Assembly: GCA_964036315.1 (NCBI GenBank) | Contig: OZ038507.1 | Span: 61,133,002-61,197,001, forward strand | Source: Acanthosepion esculentum | Taxonomy: Eukaryota > Mollusca > Cephalopoda > Sepiida > Sepiidae | Length of the DNA: 64,000 nt | Reading direction: 5' to 3' | In this document: positions 36,200-47,994 of the stretch, piece by piece | How positions within the stretch are numbered: position 1 is the stretch's first letter | How the letters are laid out: every line of letters begins with the position of its first letter | Position numbers and translations under genes: made by a program | Notes under the pieces: generated by a model | Database searches by the model: none | What the model saw: the letters and a program-made list of their open reading frames with translations, nothing else | What the model was told of the DNA's origin: nothing

Positions 36200-36985
36200 T
36201 CACCCCAAGCAAGGCGGGGGTGACACTAGCACGCAAGGGTTTTACAGAGAGTGGAAGTGAGAGTAAAGAGGCGTGATAGAGGAAAGGATGAAGAGAAAGA
36301 CGGGGGATAGATCAAGGTCTCTGATCTGTTCTCTGATCTGTACTCTGATCTGGTCATAAGCAGTCTCTCACATGTTATTTGTCAGTGTTGTTGTACTTGT
36401 AAGCATCTGTACACAAAGCTTTGTTCTCCTCTTCTATATTAGATTACCAAACCAGGCTGGGGTGCCACTAGCACAAAGAGGTTACAAAGAGTGGGAGCAA
36501 GAGTAAAGAGGCGTGATAGAGGAAAAAATGATGAGAAGGACGGGGAATAGATCAAGGCATCTGTAGATGTCGATTGTCATTACATTTGAATAGTCGGAGA
36601 TTATAACCATCAGGTAAGCAAATAAGAGGATGGGATTTCCACGGACGAGAATCGCGAGACATGAAGTTATTGGAGTAGAAGAGACGGTTACATTTAACCG
36701 TTTCGACAATGAAATGGTGGGACCAAGATGCCGACCTAGTGGCACTTTTAAATTCATGGGAACCAGCGAAAGTAGCTCGTCGGGGCAGTTACCCTGAATG
36801 TATTTGTAGAAAAGACAGAGGGAAGCGACGGCACGTCTGTGAGAGAGCGACTGTAAACGAGATGCCAGATCAGGGCCAACCACATTGCATATATTTTGTC
36901 GAGGACCCTAAGACGAACATCGGGAGCTCCAGATCATATATGATAGCAGTGATCCATGCAAGGTTGAATGGTTGATTTATAGATT
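36200..36985 (-). mobile_element. LINE A 3' end, copy 2
   Basis: Minus-strand copy of the 2640-3335 segment. The frame at 36482-36883 reads MVGPDLASRLQSLSHRRAVA, then FYKYIQGNCPDELLSLVP and, after frameshifts, further family sequence. The 3' untranslated part is at the low-coordinate end ('ttcaccccaagcaaggcggg' and a second 'accaggctggggtgcc'), partly duplicated. The inverse of the 'atggtctggagctcc' segment is at 36910-36960. Not intact. Confidence 0.8.
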
Positions 36986-37189
36986 TGAAGGATGGACTCG
37001 GACGAAAAAAAACTTTCTGGCGCGACACTGATAACCAACATTCCGTGCGGAAGATGAAGCTTTTTTTTTTTTTGGCATTAAAATTGTATGTTTTCCTTGA
37101 ATTTTCAATTTCTTTCTTTATATATATGACACATTTATTTATACGACTGAGATTTTAGCTACTTCTAGAATCAGAGACTCGGATTTTGT
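36986..37189. other. unassigned stretch
   Basis: No element recognised. Confidence 0.3.
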
Positions 37190-37660
37190 GGTGGTGCAGG
37201 CTTGGATTGAGGAATCGGAGAGCCGAGTTCGAATTCCAGTCGATTCCATTACATTCACTTACGTGCTAATACCCTTGGGAAAGGTGTGAACCCTCTTGTT
37301 CTCCCTCCGGCTATGGGTAAATAGCAGCACAGACTGGGTTCTATAGCCTTGGATGGCAACTCGTCTAGGAGAACGACAACTCTGAATTCAAACCCGGTGT
37401 GGAGCCCCGAAGGCGGATGGACGGCACTTTGTGCTACCTTCCGGCAACTCCTGAAGCCGCGTTGGTACCAAACTGTATTTGTTTATCCTCTCCTTTGGAC
37501 TCTGCTAGCAAGGCCGAGAGGGGGAACTAGACGCCTGGGCAGCCCTAGTTCTCCATATATCCCGCCCAGGCTCGTAGCGCACCGCGCTACTCCATCGTCT
37601 CTCGAGACGGACGACGACGACTGCCCGCAGTCTCGAGGTTACGAGATAAAAACTTTATAA
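37190..37660 (+). mobile_element. tRNA-derived SINE family 1 copy with GC-rich 3' extension
   Basis: Head 'ttgaggaatcggagagccga' with B-box 'gagttcgaattccagtcga', core 'taatacccttgggaaaggtg', 'ctatgggtaaatagcagcac', then a GC-rich 3' part 'cccgaaggcggatggacggc' ... 'ctcgagacggacgacgacga' not seen in other copies. The extension is either a subfamily tail or an adjacent insertion. The 103-codon frame here is not a gene. Confidence 0.8.
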
Positions 37661-38339
37661 ATTGCGATAGATTGACTTGTATCCTTCATGGATGCTTTGC
37701 AATAGGAGACCTGGAAATTTCAGAATAATGGATCATACATCTATATTCCTACAATTTGGAGAATATGTCAGATGAAGAGTGAAAGGAAGATCTTATTGAT
37801 TCGTGGACAAAGTTTCTTGAGATAAAATTTGAAAGTATGACTTTCGGTAAGCAACACTGAATATGGTCAGAAAATTTTGTATAAAAAGGACTCCGTGTTC
37901 TCATTCATTTGCAACAACAGAAAGAATAGAAGTTCCAGCCAAATTGAAAGCGAAAGAAAGAACGGATAAAAATTCTCTGAAGACTACTTCGATCGACAGA
38001 GACCTGAAGAAGTCCTAAGATCACAACGGCCGAAACGTTTCATAATACCAGCATAGATTAAAACATTCGTTCGAATACATATAATAATAATTCCTCAGTC
38101 CAGAAATCTGGACAGGAACAAGATACTTATGTGATCCTGGATTCAGTTCTCTTTTGTCATTCAAGACGAATTCTATGTATTTCCTGAATTGATAGGCAGA
38201 CTTGACTGGCGGTCAGCAAGAAACTTCCATGTTTTGATTGAATCATGAACAAGAGCAAAGACGTCCTTGGTGAACAAGAACACCGTAGCCTCATTCCATT
38301 TGCAATAAGATTCTTGTTATACATCGTCGCGATATCTAA
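37661..38339. other. Penelope- and LINE-flank sequence
   Basis: Contains 'gacctgaagaagtcctaaga' and 'ggccgaaacgtttcataata' at 38003-38052, in the style of Penelope hammerhead regions but without a convincing stem II. 'ctggattcagttctcttttg' at 38140-38160 recurs at 39300-39320, so LINE B 3' untranslated sequence also appears here. Confidence 0.5.
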
Positions 38340-38882
38340 AAATTAGAGCGCTTTAACCAGCAAAAGCTTCGTTCAATCTTCAACATCAAATGGATATACT
38401 ATGTGATCAACACCAAATTTCTAGAAAGAGCCAACAATCAAAGCACCGAATCATTGATCATTAAACACTGTCTTCGATGGTCAGAGCATGTAGCAAGAAT
38501 GGAAGAATCAAGGTTTTCACATCAAGTCTTATTCAGTGAGCTTACTTCAGTGAAAAGACCACGGGGTTGACCTCTTCGAAGATACAAGGACCAACCCAAA
38601 ACTCTGAAAGCCACTGGACTTGAGCCTAAATTGTCTGAAACACATTCACAAGGCCGTACCAACTGGCGACGTTCCATCCCTATTGGAACTAAAATCTTCG
38701 AAGTAACCAGAAGAGAAAATGAAAAAGTCAGACGACAAGAGAGAAAGGCTCGAGAAAATCGACCTCCTCCTCCACCAACATTATTATGCAGTCAATGCCA
38801 TCGGCTGTTCTATGCAAGAATTGGTCTACTTGGTCATCAACGCCATCACCATAAAGGAGGCAATCAACAAAGAAGAAATTAA
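38340..38882 (+). pseudogene. LINE B C-terminal domain, copy 1
   Basis: One frame of 180 codons with a single TGA stop. Visible in order: HCLRWSEHVARMEESR (the family 'RW.GHV.RM' block following the reverse transcriptase), FSELTSVKRPRG, LRRYKD, GRTNWRRSI, and a zinc-finger-like CSQCHRLFYARIGLLGHQRH (Cys-x2-Cys ... His-x4-His by inspection). The finger is typical of the C-terminus of a large animal LINE clade. The reverse transcriptase core is absent. A partial duplicate follows directly. Confidence 0.85.
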
Positions 38883-38904
38883 ATCCTTGGATATGCGATA
38901 AAGC

Positions 38905-39420
38905 CGACGTAATATCATATTCAGTGAAGTTACTTCAGGGAAGAGTCCACGGAGTTGCCTTCTTCGAAGATACCAAACAACACTGAAAGTTACTGGACTT
39001 GAGCCTAAATCGTTAGAAACACAAGCCCGAAACCGTACCACTGGTGGTGTTCCATCACTATTGGAACTAAAATCTTCGAAGCCACCAGAAGAGAAAAGGA
39101 AGAAATATCAAAAGAGAAAGACCCTACAAAAGCGATCTTGTCCTCCACTAATATTACTATGCAGTCAATGGCATCGACTGTTCTATGAAAGAATTGGCAT
39201 ACTTAGTCAACAACGCCATCGGCATAAAGAAGGCAATCAAAAATGAAGAAATTAAATTCTTGGATACGAGATAAAGCCGACGACGTCTTGGGTGAATCTG
39301 GATTCAGTTCTCTTTTGTCAATCAAGACAAACTCAACAAATCACTGAACTCTGCAGATAGGCATACGCACGCAATCACCAAGAACCTTCCATCTTTTGAC
39401 AAAATAAGGATCAAGAAACA
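38905..39420 (+). pseudogene. LINE B C-terminal domain, tandem copy 2
   Basis: It repeats the 38540-38900 segment: 'agtgaagttacttcagggaa', 'actggacttgagcctaaatc', 'tattggaactaaaatcttcg', 'ctatgcagtcaatggcatcg'. Frame 39061-39246 ends in a finger-like CSQWHRLFYERIGILSQQRH in which one Cys is Trp and one His is Gln. The 3' untranslated segment runs to about 39420. A tandem arrangement of two 5'-truncated ends suggests local duplication. Confidence 0.8.
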
Positions 39421-39504
39421 AAAGCAAAATCATTGAATTTTATGTTTACATTTAGGAATCATTCTACTGTTTAGAGTTTTTTTAATTAAAATGTAATTAC
39501 TTAT
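39421..39504. other. unassigned linker
   Basis: Short AT-rich segment between the LINE and the SINE. Confidence 0.3.
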
Positions 39505-39782
39505 ATAATCACGGAGAACCGAGTTCGAATTCCAGTCTGGTTATTTACATTCACTTACGCGCAAAATACCCTTTGGAAAGGTATGAATACATCCCTTATT
39601 CTCTCAGCTATGAGCAAAATAGCAGGACAGACTTGGTACTATAGCCTTGGTTGGCAACCAATCTACCACAGAAAGAAATGGCAACCTACCGCGGGAAAAT
39701 CTTCTGCTTAGTCAGTTATGAATTGAAAAAGACATTAACCTCCCATGTGTCTATCACATATGGCATTTAACTGACTGAACTA
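39505..39782 (+). mobile_element. tRNA-derived SINE family 1 copy
   Basis: B-box 'ccgagttcgaattccagtct', core 'aataccctttggaaaggtat', 'atagcaggacagacttggta', 'ccacagaaagaaatggcaac', 3' end 'tatcacatatggcatttaac'. Moderately diverged and lacking the A-box half. Confidence 0.85.
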
Positions 39783-39837
39783 TAGTTGCATTTGAGTTTT
39801 GTTTGGGGGGGGCGGTTAAGAAAAAAAAGCTTATTTC

Positions 39838-40007
39838 CCTACACTCAATCCACCAATCTGCCACCGGGTAGCATGCCACTAGCATTTAACTCTGGTGGCC
39901 CGCTGTCGGATCGCCGGCGTGCTCGTCTTGGCAATGTTACCACTTGCGGACCGCTGGTTTTGTCATCGGCAGCCCGCCAGCGGGTCATTAACGTCTTACG
40001 TGTAGGG
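39838..40007. mobile_element. GC-rich short element with CCCTACA ends, copy 1
   Basis: Begins CCCTACA and ends TGTAGGG. The interior 'caccaatctgccaccgggta', 'gccggcgtgctcgtcttggc', 'aatgttaccacttgcggacc' is strikingly GC-rich against its surroundings. A second copy lies at 40265-40451. No clear target duplication is visible. It may be a small inverted-terminal element or a degraded coding fragment. Confidence 0.55.
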
Positions 40008-40264
40008 TTAAGTTCATTTGTTCACCCGCAGTAATGTATAACAATATAACAATAGACCAAAAGTTTGGAGCCATTCTGGGTTTCAAAGAATCGCTTACAA
40101 ACTGAAGGTTGCATGCCTTTTTCAAAATTAATTTCCTAGCGGTCAGATGGACTTTCTCTTCCTGAAAGAATTTATCATATATTCAATAATAATAATAATA
40201 AAAAAAAATTAATAATAATAATAATAACAATAATAATAAGGAAATTAACCGATTACTTCATAAA
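40008..40264. other. AT-rich spacer with (AAT)n
   Basis: (AAT)n-like tract near 40183-40235. Otherwise nothing recognised. Confidence 0.4.
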
Positions 40265-40451
40265 CCCTACATGCAAGCCACCAATCTGCCAGTGGGTGGC
40301 AAGCCACTAGTGTTTGTCGCTGGTGGCCCGGTGTCGGACTGCCGGCGTGTTCGTCCCGGCAATGTTACCCCTTGCGGACCACTACTGGCTCACCTTTGGC
40401 CCGCCGGTGCCTGCGACCAGGGGATCGGTGGTATTGCGTCTTTGTGTAGGG
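40265..40451. mobile_element. GC-rich short element with CCCTACA ends, copy 2
   Basis: Same ends and interior order as copy 1 ('ccaccaatctgccagtgggt', 'ctgccggcgtgttcgtcccg', 'ttaccccttgcggaccac'), about 17 bases longer, same orientation. Confidence 0.55.
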
Positions 40452-40729
40452 AAGTTTCTTTAACATTTTAACTTTTTAGTCTAATATACCTTGCCAGTAG
40501 CAACACTTTTATGGAGAAGGCACTTTGGGGTATGCTGTATAAGCTTATTTAGACTCTCCTGAAATGAAAGTGGTTTTAATGTCGGGACACTAATCACAGT
40601 CGAAGGGCCTTTTCAATTTTCGAGCAACTTAAACTATGAAATATATATTGAAGCCATTGTTATCTTGGCTGAACAATAAACATTATCCAGTGATGTATTC
40701 AGGGCTGTTTTATCACTGTTGACAATATG
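40452..40729. other. unassigned stretch
   Basis: May include the 3' flank of the Penelope-like element. No motif recognised. Confidence 0.3.
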
Positions 40730-42365
40730 AAACCTGTAAAGGGACCCAGCGTGCGTTCTTTTAATGCTGCAGCACCGTTGTGTGTGGGAGACACATCTTG
40801 GTTGTTATATAAATTTCAGTTATTTTCCTTGGCAAAAATTCGTTTTAGGGTGTGTGACTAGTTTTCGTATTATTTTGTAAAATGTCTCTTTTGTGTTCAT
40901 ATAATCTTTTGCTTAGATTCCTTGAGGTTTCTCCCATGTATTTCTTGTGGCAACTATGACAGGCGATGGAGTAAAATCCTCCTTCAGGTTTTAGCTTATA
41001 GTTTTGTTTAGTATTGACTAAGTCTTTTGTCTTGGATGTAGTAGTAATAAATTTTTTGTTGATTTTAGATTGATTCTTTTCACGTGTAGATGTGAGATGT
41101 GTAGATGTAGAGTTCGTTGGTAGGATTATATATTTTTTGAATAATTGGGTTTTTCAGCTGGGGGCATTATTTTGTTTTGGAATATTTTATGGGCCTTTTG
41201 TTTCGCATTGAATATAAAATAATTAGGGTACTGGAAATGTTCGAAAGTGTTTTCTATGATTATGCCATATTTTATTTTGTTGTTATGATTTGAATAGACA
41301 TTTATTACGTCGTTTTTTTGTTGATTGAATGTAGCAGTAACAAATTTTATGTTGAGTTTAGATAGATTCTTTTCGATTGTAGATGTCATAGAATTAGTTG
41401 GTAGGGTAATATATTTTTTGAATCATTGGGTTTCTCAGGAAGGGTCGTTTTTTGTTTTGGAATATTTTATGGGCCTTTTGTTTCACATTGAATATAAAAT
41501 AATTAGGGTACTGGAAAAGTTCGAAAGTGTTTTCAATGCATTTCTCCTCTTTTTGTAAATAACCCGGGATGCATATTCTTAGTGCACTTAAGTAGAATCC
41601 TATGATTATGACATATTTTATTTTGTTGTTATGATTTGAATAGAAATTTATTACGTCGTTTTTTGTTCGTTGATTTCCGGTGGACACCGAGTTTTAAACT
41701 GTTGTTAACGCAGTGTAGCTTGATATCTCGGAAGAGTAAGGAATTGTTTTCTTCCATTTTGTATGTAAATTCCATTGTGTGTTCGACTTTGTTTAGTCGA
41801 TCTACTAAGTCAGGTAAATCAGTATCATGAGGATATATAAGTAAAGCATCACCAATATAACGGGAATATTTTGATTGTTTGGATAAAATATTTTGGAAAA
41901 GACCAGATTCGTGAAATTCCAAGAAGATACTTCACTGAGTGGTGATCCCATTGGTAATCCAGATTTTTGTTTGTAACACTCTTTATTAAATGTGAAATCG
42001 CATATTAAATGTGAGACGGCAGATTTTTATTATTTCGGCTGTTGGTAGAGAGAGCTTTATCTTCGATTATGTTATTTTTTAGGAGATTTAGACATTCTTC
42101 AACTGGGACGTTGATGTAAAGGGATTTTATATCAAAACTGCCCATGCGTTTGTCGGTCATGGTCCTTTCCATTAGTTTTTCAACTTGGCTGCCTGAGTTC
42201 TTTATATGAGATGAACTGATTGTTCCAAGGAGAGGGTTTAGAATTTTTCTGAGAGCTTTCGCCAGTTTATGGGGGGAGAAGGTTTCCTATTCCTGAGATG
42301 ATGGGGCGGGATACCAGTTTTGTGGGTTTTAGAGAGACCGTAAAGTTTGGGGGTTCTAGGGTGAT
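40730..42365 (-). pseudogene. Penelope-like element: reverse transcriptase plus GIY-YIG relic
   Basis: Read from high to low coordinates. Near 42100-42160 'MGSFDIKSLYINVPVEECLN' matches the Penelope reverse transcriptase palm (FDVKSLYTNVP). At 41629-41922 the frame reads YSRYIGDALLIYP, where the family has Y-x-D-D, so a catalytic Asp is Gly. TMEFTYKMEENNSLLFRDI follows, then a linker that is tandemly duplicated (41126-41389 and 41394-41687 share QYPNYFIFN and KQKAHKIFQNK). Near 40900-40990, MGETSRNLSKRLYEHKRD is the start of a GIY-YIG endonuclease. Frameshifts and stops throughout make it inactive. A telomere-maintenance role known for some Penelope relatives does not apply to elements with GIY-YIG. 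Confidence 0.88.
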
Positions 42366-42387
42366 ATTATATAAGTCCATACCAAGA

Positions 42388-42390
<3 letters not shown>

Positions 42391-42423
<33 letters not shown>
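42391..42423. repeat. (TA)n microsatellite
   Basis: About 16 units, adjoining the foldback and close to the Penelope relic. Confidence 0.9.
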
Positions 42424-42434
<11 letters not shown>

Positions 42435-42606
42435 AAAATAGCCCACTTTATTTAAGGTTCCATGTAATAAATTATTTCACCACAGCCCTTTTAAAGGACA
42501 GCGGCTTTGGAAGTAAAGTCTGATGATCCGCGGTTCTTTAAAAGGGCTGTGGTGAAAAAAATTATTACATGGAACCTTAAAGTGGTCTGTTTTTATTTTT
42601 ATTTAG
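42422..42606. mobile_element. Penelope-type foldback with hammerhead-like core
   Basis: Inverted arms of about 75-85 bases ('aaggttccatgtaataaatt', 'tcaccacagcccttttaaag' and inverse). In the right part, 'tctgatgatccgcggttctt' ... 'ggctgtggtgaaa' gives CTGATGA, a CCGC/GTGG stem II and GAAA. An extra T before GAAA and no clear stem III make activity doubtful. Confidence 0.6.
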
Positions 42607-42639
42607 ATTATTAGCTCCGATTTACATTGAGCTCTCTGG

Positions 42640-42690
42640 ATTTTATCCTCCTTGGGTCTACCCATACGGATTACCTAGTTTTTCGTAAAT

Positions 42691-42739
<49 letters not shown>

Positions 42740-42800
42740 CTTGTAAAAAAATTATATATGTATATTGTAATATATATATATATATATTACAAAATCTTGT
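42640..42800 (-). repeat. dispersed repeat end plus (TA)n tracts
   Basis: 'gggtctacccatacggatta' and 'cctagtttttcgtaaatta' are the inverse of the 8468-8507 segment. TA tracts follow at 42695-42731 and 42770-42787. Confidence 0.7.
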
Positions 42801-43978
42801 TAAAAATATTTTTCAACATATATTACCCCCCCCACATACACACTTATTTAATATCATGAAATTTTGAGAAATTAAATTATCATCCGAAACTTTTTTTAAA
42901 ATTAGAAGCGGAACTCCTTGTAGAATGTAAATCATCAATTTTTTTTTCAAACTACTACTCATTTCTGAAAAATTTCTTCCGAATCGTAAAATGAAAATAC
43001 AATAAAACTATAACATAATTTAATTGGAAAATCTTTTAACTGCTTTTATAAATAAGATGTATTAAGGACGCTATTGTCTTCAGAAAAGGGGTTCAATGAA
43101 TAAGGGATTTTCATAAGAATTCTTATCACATTTTTTTTTAAATTTTAATATTTTATAATATATAAATCTTTTAACATTCTACATTACTTTAATCCAGTAG
43201 GGTGATATTGTTATTAAGTGAAAACTATATTTACTAATCAAAAATTGAAAAGCTTAATACAAATCATTTTGCACCAAGATTTTTTATATTATTTTTTATG
43301 TATATAAAATATTATTTAACGTGCCTCATTTTTTAAAGTATGGTCGACCATACACGACATTATCAGAAAACAAAAGCGATGATTATAAATTCAACATTCC
43401 TAAAATTAGATTACGGAGAATATTTTCCAACATTTTTAAGATTACTAAGTACTTGAAAATTATATAAAAAAGGGGCTCACCCGTCAATTTTCTTAAATTA
43501 TGTTTTAACAGGTAAATTATCCGTAGGTCAACAGTCATTACGTCACGACCTGTCAACACACCTCGTCAATTACGTAAAACACAGCTACCGTTTTAAAAAT
43601 ATATTTCTGTTATGTTAAACTTAAGGTAAATATTATTTGTTTCAAATCATATTAATTATACTTTATTGATCAGTTAATAATCCTCAAATGAAGTTTTAGA
43701 AAAGTATATTTTATTTTTGGATGATTTTTTAATACAAAGAATTACATTGCGATGAAAGATGACTAAAAAAGGGTACTAATCAGCTATTTTAGAAAAAAAT
43801 AAAAAGATCGATTCCAATCAATATAATTTATGTTTCAAATAAACCAAAGTATTTTGCTTACTGGAAATAGTAAACTTAATCCTTTAGCTTTCAATTAAAG
43901 CTAAAATGAAAGCTTCATGAAAGCCTTTTCATTTATAAAAATTAATTTTAAACCAATGTATCGAAAATTAATGGAGGT

Positions 43979-44043
<65 letters not shown>

Positions 44044-46690
44044 AAGATGAGTCACTATGCAATATGTTGTATTTTGAGTGGGGTAGGGTTAATAGCGACA
44101 AACTCAAGGCCTGCCCCGGGCGGCACACACTCTAATTATGCCATTGTACCTTGCTGACTAATGATAATATCACAGCTGGAAGAATTTAAATTTTAGGTAC
44201 CCCCCAACCTCTACAAAATGTTGGACCCCATGCAGTAATGGTTAGATTCCACATCCTAGTTTAATAGGATTTAAACATTCAATTAAACCAAGGAAGGTAT
44301 GAAATTTACTAATTACTAACTCTAGAGAAGGTCACCCCGAACTTTTGGCCTATCGCGTAGGTGGTCCAAAAATTATAAATTAAACCAGTGGTTCCCAACC
44401 GATTTTGGGTCATACCCCACTTTGGTATTTCTAAAAAATTCTGGTGACAACCCCCCCCCCACTCCACCTGTAATATTTAATTCTTACATATTCAAAATTT
44501 TAGTGCAATTCGCGTGAAGGAAGCTTAAAAGGCCATTAACTTGGTCTCTAATCTAAACAAGTCTCCAAAGACCATGGCGTCCATGAAAAAGAAAAAATTA
44601 AAAAAAACAAAAACACTTAATAGGTGCCTCGAAATCGCTAAAAAAAAAAGAATGAAAAATAGCATAGCATGATGAAAAAGACGCCAAACTTGACGAAAAC
44701 AAAAGGTTTATCGTCACAATGTTTATGTTATTATTAAGAGGAAAGAACAAAGTATTTTTTAATTATTTTTAAAAATTTTCCTTCTTTTTAGAACATTCTA
44801 ACTTTTGATCAAAAAACCTTGTTTTTTTTGTTTTTGTTTTTTCTTCTTTTTTTTTGTATGACAGACATTAATTTGGAAAATCTTGCAAAAAATAAAAATA
44901 ATTGTCGGATTTTAATGAAACTATTCACAAATGATAAAAATTATTATAAATATCTTTTCCTTCTTTAAAGTCATGGCAAAAATATTTTCTTTTCATATTT
45001 ATTACTCCACCCCCTAACTAATCTTATAGAAAGTCTAGAAATTCATTACCGTACAATTTAGTGATTATATTAGTTAAAAGGACAAGTCTTTGAGGAGAGC
45101 AAATCATGTTTTTTTAATCGGACCCCCCCACACACACACACACCTGAAAATCAGCTCTGAATTGAAAGACGCAAAACACAATAAAACAAAGATTCAAATG
45201 CTTTTAGTTGCTTTTAGTTGTTTTTATGAATATGGATAATATTGTCTGAAAGCAAAAAACTTATTCGATGAAAAATGAATTTTTAAAACAATTATTTGTT
45301 ATTTATTAAATTATTTTTACATTAAAGTTGTTAAATATTCTAAAATTAGTGGAAATGGTGTACAGTTTAGTCAATGGTGTTATTAAGTAGATCTATCTTT
45401 ACAGATTATAAATTGTAAAGCTTGTTACAATCAATGGACCACCAGTGCATTAAAAATCCAATTTCGCGTGGCTTTTGTGTCTATAAAACGGCTGAAATTC
45501 AAATGTACGGAAGACCGTACATGAAAACAATAAAACGTCACGTTAAGCGTTGTTCCCCTCTGTTATTGCCTTTATTTTTGCGAATTGTTCGTGCGAAACA
45601 CGCGTGGAGAAGTGAATTTGATTTTTCAGTTTCAACTGAGAATGGTACCTACAAACATTAGGTACCTATCTTATAAAATTTATTTGATCTTATTTTCATA
45701 TTATCTCGGTTATAACATTTTTCCGTAAATGAAATATCAAAATTAATAATAAAATGAATGGAAATACAAATAACACGGTAAAATGTATTAAATATACATA
45801 AAATTATAGTATTCTATGTACACTTCTGATAAAATTTCATATAAAGGTACCGATAAATTAATTAGATACCTTCCTTATGAAATTTTATCTCACTCTCAAC
45901 AGTCTTATTTTAATTTTTTTTATAATATATTTTCCATAAAGCATCGTAAACGTAAAGGTGAAAGCTAAGTACAAAAAATAAAAAATAAAAATTAGAGCGC
46001 TGAAAGTTTTCTTTAAAAATAACGAGGTAAATAATTGGTTCCCTTAAATCTACATAATTATGTCACTTCTGTACTTCCGTGCGATAACTTTCCTTCACGT
46101 AAGCTGTCAATACGTGATGAAATCATCACTCATTACTTGTCAAATGACAACAAATGTTAAGACCTACTTTGTTTTATTTTTAAACTATTTTTTTCGACGC
46201 AGAAAGTAAGCTATGTCTGTTTCAAAATATTTTAAATCAACTTTATAATTTCTAATTTTCTTATAATAAATTTTGAAAAAATTATAATTGATTTTTAAAA
46301 GAATTTTAAACTGAGATTTTCATTTTCTTTTTTTAATAAAATGGAGAAAATGGTTGACATGATCGATTTTCTGTCAATTTTGCTGACTAAAAAAAGAAAA
46401 AGATTTTTGACGAAAATTTCGGACGTGCTAGGAATGATTAAAAAGTGTAAAAAAAAATACTCAAAAATATCTTGATCTTTCCTCTTGATAATAACATAAA
46501 AATTTAGACAGTAAAAAATTATTTTCATCAAGTTCAAGGTCCTCATTCATCATGCTATGCTCTTTTTTAGAAAATTTTGTCGAGGTACTTAATTAAATGT
46601 GTTTCGAAACATAGAGAACTGAAAGGTAGAAATATAAAATATTTCAATGAAAGCTTATTCTGTAATGTACTTTGATAATTTTAATCATGA
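42801..46690. other. AT-rich DNA, largely unassigned
   Basis: (GT)n at 43982-44040, a hAT fragment at 44395-44480 ('accagtggttcccaaccgat'), family X copies at 44630-44770 (-) and 46380-46575 (+), and C-rich runs near 44450 and 45123. Strings near 43730-43920 recall 35160-35280 inverted. A 79-codon frame at 45422-45661 (+) has no recognisable family, though its composition is more balanced than its neighbours. Confidence 0.4.
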
Positions 46691-46779
46691 AATAAAAATG
46701 AAATTTGGGCTCACTAGAAAACAATTTACTGTTAATAACTCATTCTCGAATTGCCCCCTTATTCTGTTGGTATAGCAAG

Positions 46780-46862
46780 AAGCCGAAGGGTGCACATCCT
46801 TCGCATGCCCCACCAAAATATTACCATGCATGTGCCCCACGTTGGGAATCGTTAAATTTCAA
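46780..46862 (-). mobile_element. hAT-type MITE fragment
   Basis: 'gaagggtgcacatccttcgc', 'atgccccaccaaaatattac' and 'cccacgttgggaatcgttaa' are the inverse of the left part of the element at 23975-24324. The other half is missing. Confidence 0.8.
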
Positions 46863-47149
46863 CTTCAAATGTGAGGGATGCGTACAATGATAAAATATTT
46901 CTTAGACCTATAAAAAAAAAAAAAAAGGTTGGGGAAAAAAGGCAGACTGTTGTGGAGAACCGTGATCGCTGACATCCTGAAAGGACATGTCACTTAAAAG
47001 GTGACAAAAAGAGAGAATGAGAGAGGAGGGTGAATTCTATTTAAAATGTATTCATTTGTATCTTTATCTACACCGACCATCTACCCGACGACCCCCGGAT
47101 TCGTTCTTTACAATTCCCGTCTCGTTACATTCATCTCCACCCGTAATTC
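46863..47149. other. unassigned stretch
   Basis: Includes a short A run at 46911-46926. 'tgtggagaaccgtgatcgct' resembles the inverse of the 140-bp unit marker. Confidence 0.3.
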
Positions 47150-47197
47150 TTTCTTTCTTTCTTTCTTTCTTTTTTCTTTCTTTCTTTCTTTCTTTTT

Positions 47198-47228
<31 letters not shown>

Positions 47229-47256
47229 ATCTATCTATCTATCTCATTTGTATTCA

Positions 47257-47293
<37 letters not shown>

Positions 47294-47395
47294 CATTTGT
47301 ATTCATATCTATCTATCTATCTATCTATCTCATTGTATTCATATCTATCTATCTCATTGTATTCATATCTATCTATCTATCTATCATTGTATTCA

Positions 47396-47444
<49 letters not shown>

Positions 47445-47528
47445 CATTGTATTCATACCTATCTCATTGTATTCATATCTATCTATCTATCTCATTGTAT
47501 TCATATCTATCTATCTATCTATCTATCT
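47150..47528. repeat. compound (CTTT)n / (CTAT)n array with CATTGTATTCATAT spacers
   Basis: (CTTT)n to about 47228, then CTAT tracts separated at least eight times by 'ctcattgtattcatat'. The spacer repeats give a higher-order structure, like the GATA mosaic at the window start (GATA and CTAT are inverse). Three frames stay open through the array and are artefacts. Confidence 0.95.
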
Positions 47529-47994
47529 TCCTCTCACTCCTTCCTCTCACATTCTCTTCTTCCAATTATTTTGCTTCAACCTCACTTTCTCGACAAAACT
47601 CTCACCTTTTCTTTCACCCTTCCCTCCTCGCCGTCAACCCACCAGCACAACCTCCTACACCCTGTCCCTGCCCCACGAACGCCTGTTCATTCTTGATACA
47701 ATAAATACCGCATCTTAGTTTGTTTTTTTGTTGTTTTTTTTCCTTTGTTCTTTTTCGTTATTTTTTTTATACTACTTTTTGTATGGCCTAACAGGCTGGG
47801 ATTTGCCCAGAGTTCATTCAGTACACGCCCGACCTTTGAAATGGACATTTCAGAACTTACATATACGTGTTTATAATTAGAACGAAACACACACACACAC
47901 ATACACGTGTATATATATATATATATATATATACTTAATTACGGCGATTGTAAATGTTTAATCAATCATTAATAACGCAAGCAAGCACGGCGCC
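47529..47994. other. unassigned stretch
   Basis: Pyrimidine-rich, then T-rich, with a (CA)n and (TA)n near 47888-47932. No element recognised. Confidence 0.3.

Noticed and set aside
37349..37660. 103-codon gene
   Set aside because: Lies inside a SINE and its GC-rich extension.
38003..38052. Hammerhead ribozyme at the 'cctgaagaagtcc...gaaacg' string
   Set aside because: CTGAAGA and GAAAC are present but the segment between them does not form a convincing stem II.
45422..45661. 79-codon gene
   Set aside because: Balanced composition, but no known motif, no neighbours and no splice context. Kept only as a remark in the surrounding region.
47017..47718. 233-, 216- and 135-codon overlapping frames
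   Set aside because: Three frames are open at once because CTTT/CTAT repeats contain no stop. No unique protein sequence of note.
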